Shown here one piece after another: positions 30,857-32,054 of a DNA stretch of 32,054 nucleotides (positions within the stretch are counted from its first letter, which is position 1; each line of letters starts with the position of its first letter). The stretch covers positions 1-32,054 of the forward strand of contig JAAMXP010001910.1 of NCBI GenBank assembly GCA_019693395.1. The letters are read 5' to 3'. Made by a program: the position numbers and the translations under genes. This DNA is from Ettlia oleoabundans. Its lineage: Eukaryota; Chlorophyta; Chlorophyceae; Chlamydomonadales. The notes under the pieces were generated by a model, which saw only the letters and a program-made list of their open reading frames with translations, was not told the DNA's origin and ran no database searches.

Positions 30857-30924
30857 AACACGAGGGAATGGCTGCAAGGCATGGCGTGGCATGCAGCAGA
30901 CAGGGGCGCACGCTGCTGCTGCGC

Positions 30925-32054
30925 TCACTTGCCGGCCTTGCGCACCACTGCCGCCGCTGCTGTGCTGCCGCCCCTTGCACCCCGCCAGCCCCTGTGGTGC
31001 AGCACTGATCCCATCACCGCTGCGTGCAGGGCCAGCAGCAGCAGGGAAGCCCAGGCCCGGGGCGGGTAGATGTTGTACACCACCTGCAGAAAGAGACAGG
31101 GGAGTGTGTGCGTATGTGTGCGTGGGGTGGGTGGATGGTGTGGAAAGAAGGAGGACGGCAGGCCCAGAAAAACCTTGTGCGTAGCGCAAGACTTCCAGAA
31201 CCGCCAACATGCACAAACGTTACAGCCGCGCAGCACTTTGCAGCGCACCAACCCGGGGATGCATTGATACAGCGGTGACCAACCAGCCGCATACCGGGAG
31301 CCACCCACCCACCTCTATGCCTGCCAGCACCGCCAGTGCCAGCCAGCGTGGCAGCGGGCCGGTGAGCAGCAGTAAAGGCAGCGTGTGGTAGTACCTGCGA
31401 GGGGCATGAGAAGCATTGAGGATGGTAGTGAGGAGGATAGCAGCAACAGTTGGGTACCAAGGGGTGACTGCGTTCTCGGTAATCACGAACATCTCAAGGC
31501 TCAGAGTAGGCCAACAAAACTGCAGCCCAACAACTGGCGGGGTGAGCAAAAGTGCAGGCAGCCGCCCATCATGCTGAAGGAACGAGGACCCCCCCGGCCC
31601 CCCAAAACCCAGATTTCCAAACCCCCATGCCCATTCCGCGCCCTCACCACGAGTAGAACTGGTAGTGTATGGTGCGTGAGGCAAATATGCCCGCAAGGTT
31701 GGAGGAGAACACGAGGAACAGCACCTCATCCTCATATACACCGCCACTGCTGCCACCCTTGATGCCGCTCCTGCCACTGTTCTTGCTGCTGCTGCCGCCT
31801 CGTCGGCCGCTACTGCCTGGCTCTTGCCGCACCGCTACCTCTGATTCTGGTTCGGCAGGCGTTGTGGAATCCGGGTTTCGACTGGTGGCGTTGGTTGTTT
31901 GTGAGAAGAATGTGTGCAAGACGGGCAGGATGCCCCCCTCCTGCCTGAACCTGCAGGCCAGGGAAAGGAGAGGTGGTGTGTGTAGCGGAGCAGGGGGATG
32001 ATCCTGGGGTCTTGTGGTGGGGGGTTTGGGTTGGGGGGTCATGGGCTTGGGCGC
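30925..32054 (-). CDS. ALG3: ALG3 dolichyl-P-Man alpha-1,3-mannosyltransferase, C-terminal part
   Basis: ER membrane enzyme that adds the first luminal mannose, alpha-1,3-linked, to Man5GlcNAc2-PP-dolichol during N-glycan precursor assembly. Three exons lie in the window, read right to left: 31648-31950, 31313-31394, 30925-31083; earlier exons are beyond the right edge, and 31951-32054 looks intronic. Seen: VFSSNLAGIFASRTIHYQFY, then across the splice SWYYHTLPLLLLTGPLPRW, matching the family's signature C-terminal SNF-x-G-x-x-x-SRSLHYQFY-x-WY-x-HTLP; then two hydrophobic segments, WLALAVLAGIEVVYNIYPP and WASLLLLALHAAVMGSVL. The protein ends VVRKAGK; the terminal Lys residues could act in ER retention, which is inference. 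The exon at 31648-31950 carries an unusual Ser/Gly/Pro-rich insert (about 31740-31905) between FRQEGGILPVLHTFF and the conserved SNL segment. The catalytic N-terminal part is not visible. Confidence 0.92.
31589..31634 (-). repeat. G-run cluster in an ALG3 intron
   Basis: On the gene strand, close after the donor of the intron following the 31648-31950 exon, there are four G runs of three to seven bases with short spacers. They could form a G-quadruplex in the pre-mRNA. Confidence 0.5.

Overview
This is a nuclear genome window from a GC-rich green alga, most likely a Chlorella-like trebouxiophyte. The genes are intron-rich, with short introns (about 75-330 nt, mostly 110-250). Splice sites are GT-AG with a few GC-AG. 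Coding regions carry long CAG/GCN-driven Gln and Ala tracts, some 3' ends carry the chlorophyte TGTAA polyadenylation signal, and the recognisable proteins are eukaryotic (MUTYH, URB1, ALG3, BTB proteins). No virus, bacterial operon, CRISPR array, tRNA, rRNA or complete transposon was seen.

Layout, left to right: (1) 26-3764 minus, the adenine DNA glycosylase MUTYH, 10 exons, with its last exon off the left edge. (2) 4281-~6223 plus, a BTB/POZ-type protein with an uncertain or damaged reading frame. (3) 6248-16783 plus, a complete URB1/Npa1 large-subunit ribosome-assembly factor; 15 exons splice into 2528 codons plus stop with every phase consistent. (4) ~17480-18812 plus, a second BTB/POZ-type gene whose 5' half changes frame. 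(5) 19934-23766 minus, a 599-aa type I membrane protein with a Thr/Pro mucin-like stalk. (6) 25280-28937 plus, a 404-aa protein with paired H-x-[T/S] motifs, a candidate 2H phosphoesterase. (7) 29223-30648 plus, a 309-aa secreted Cys-rich protein, possibly GPI-anchored. (8) 30925 to the right edge, minus, the C-terminal part of the ER mannosyltransferase ALG3.

The genes do not form one pathway; this is ordinary algal gene order mixing DNA repair (MUTYH), ribosome assembly (URB1), N-glycan assembly (ALG3), and secreted or surface proteins. The second-look items are the 2H-like protein, the surface protein with its algal RRRL-interrupted ectodomain, a possible dual-targeting leader and a splice-donor G-quadruplex motif in MUTYH, two BTB genes with frame breaks beside an intact URB1, and a nested hairpin at 24627-24683. 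All exon boundaries were derived by eye from splice consensus, phase and family resemblance, without alignment or RNA data.
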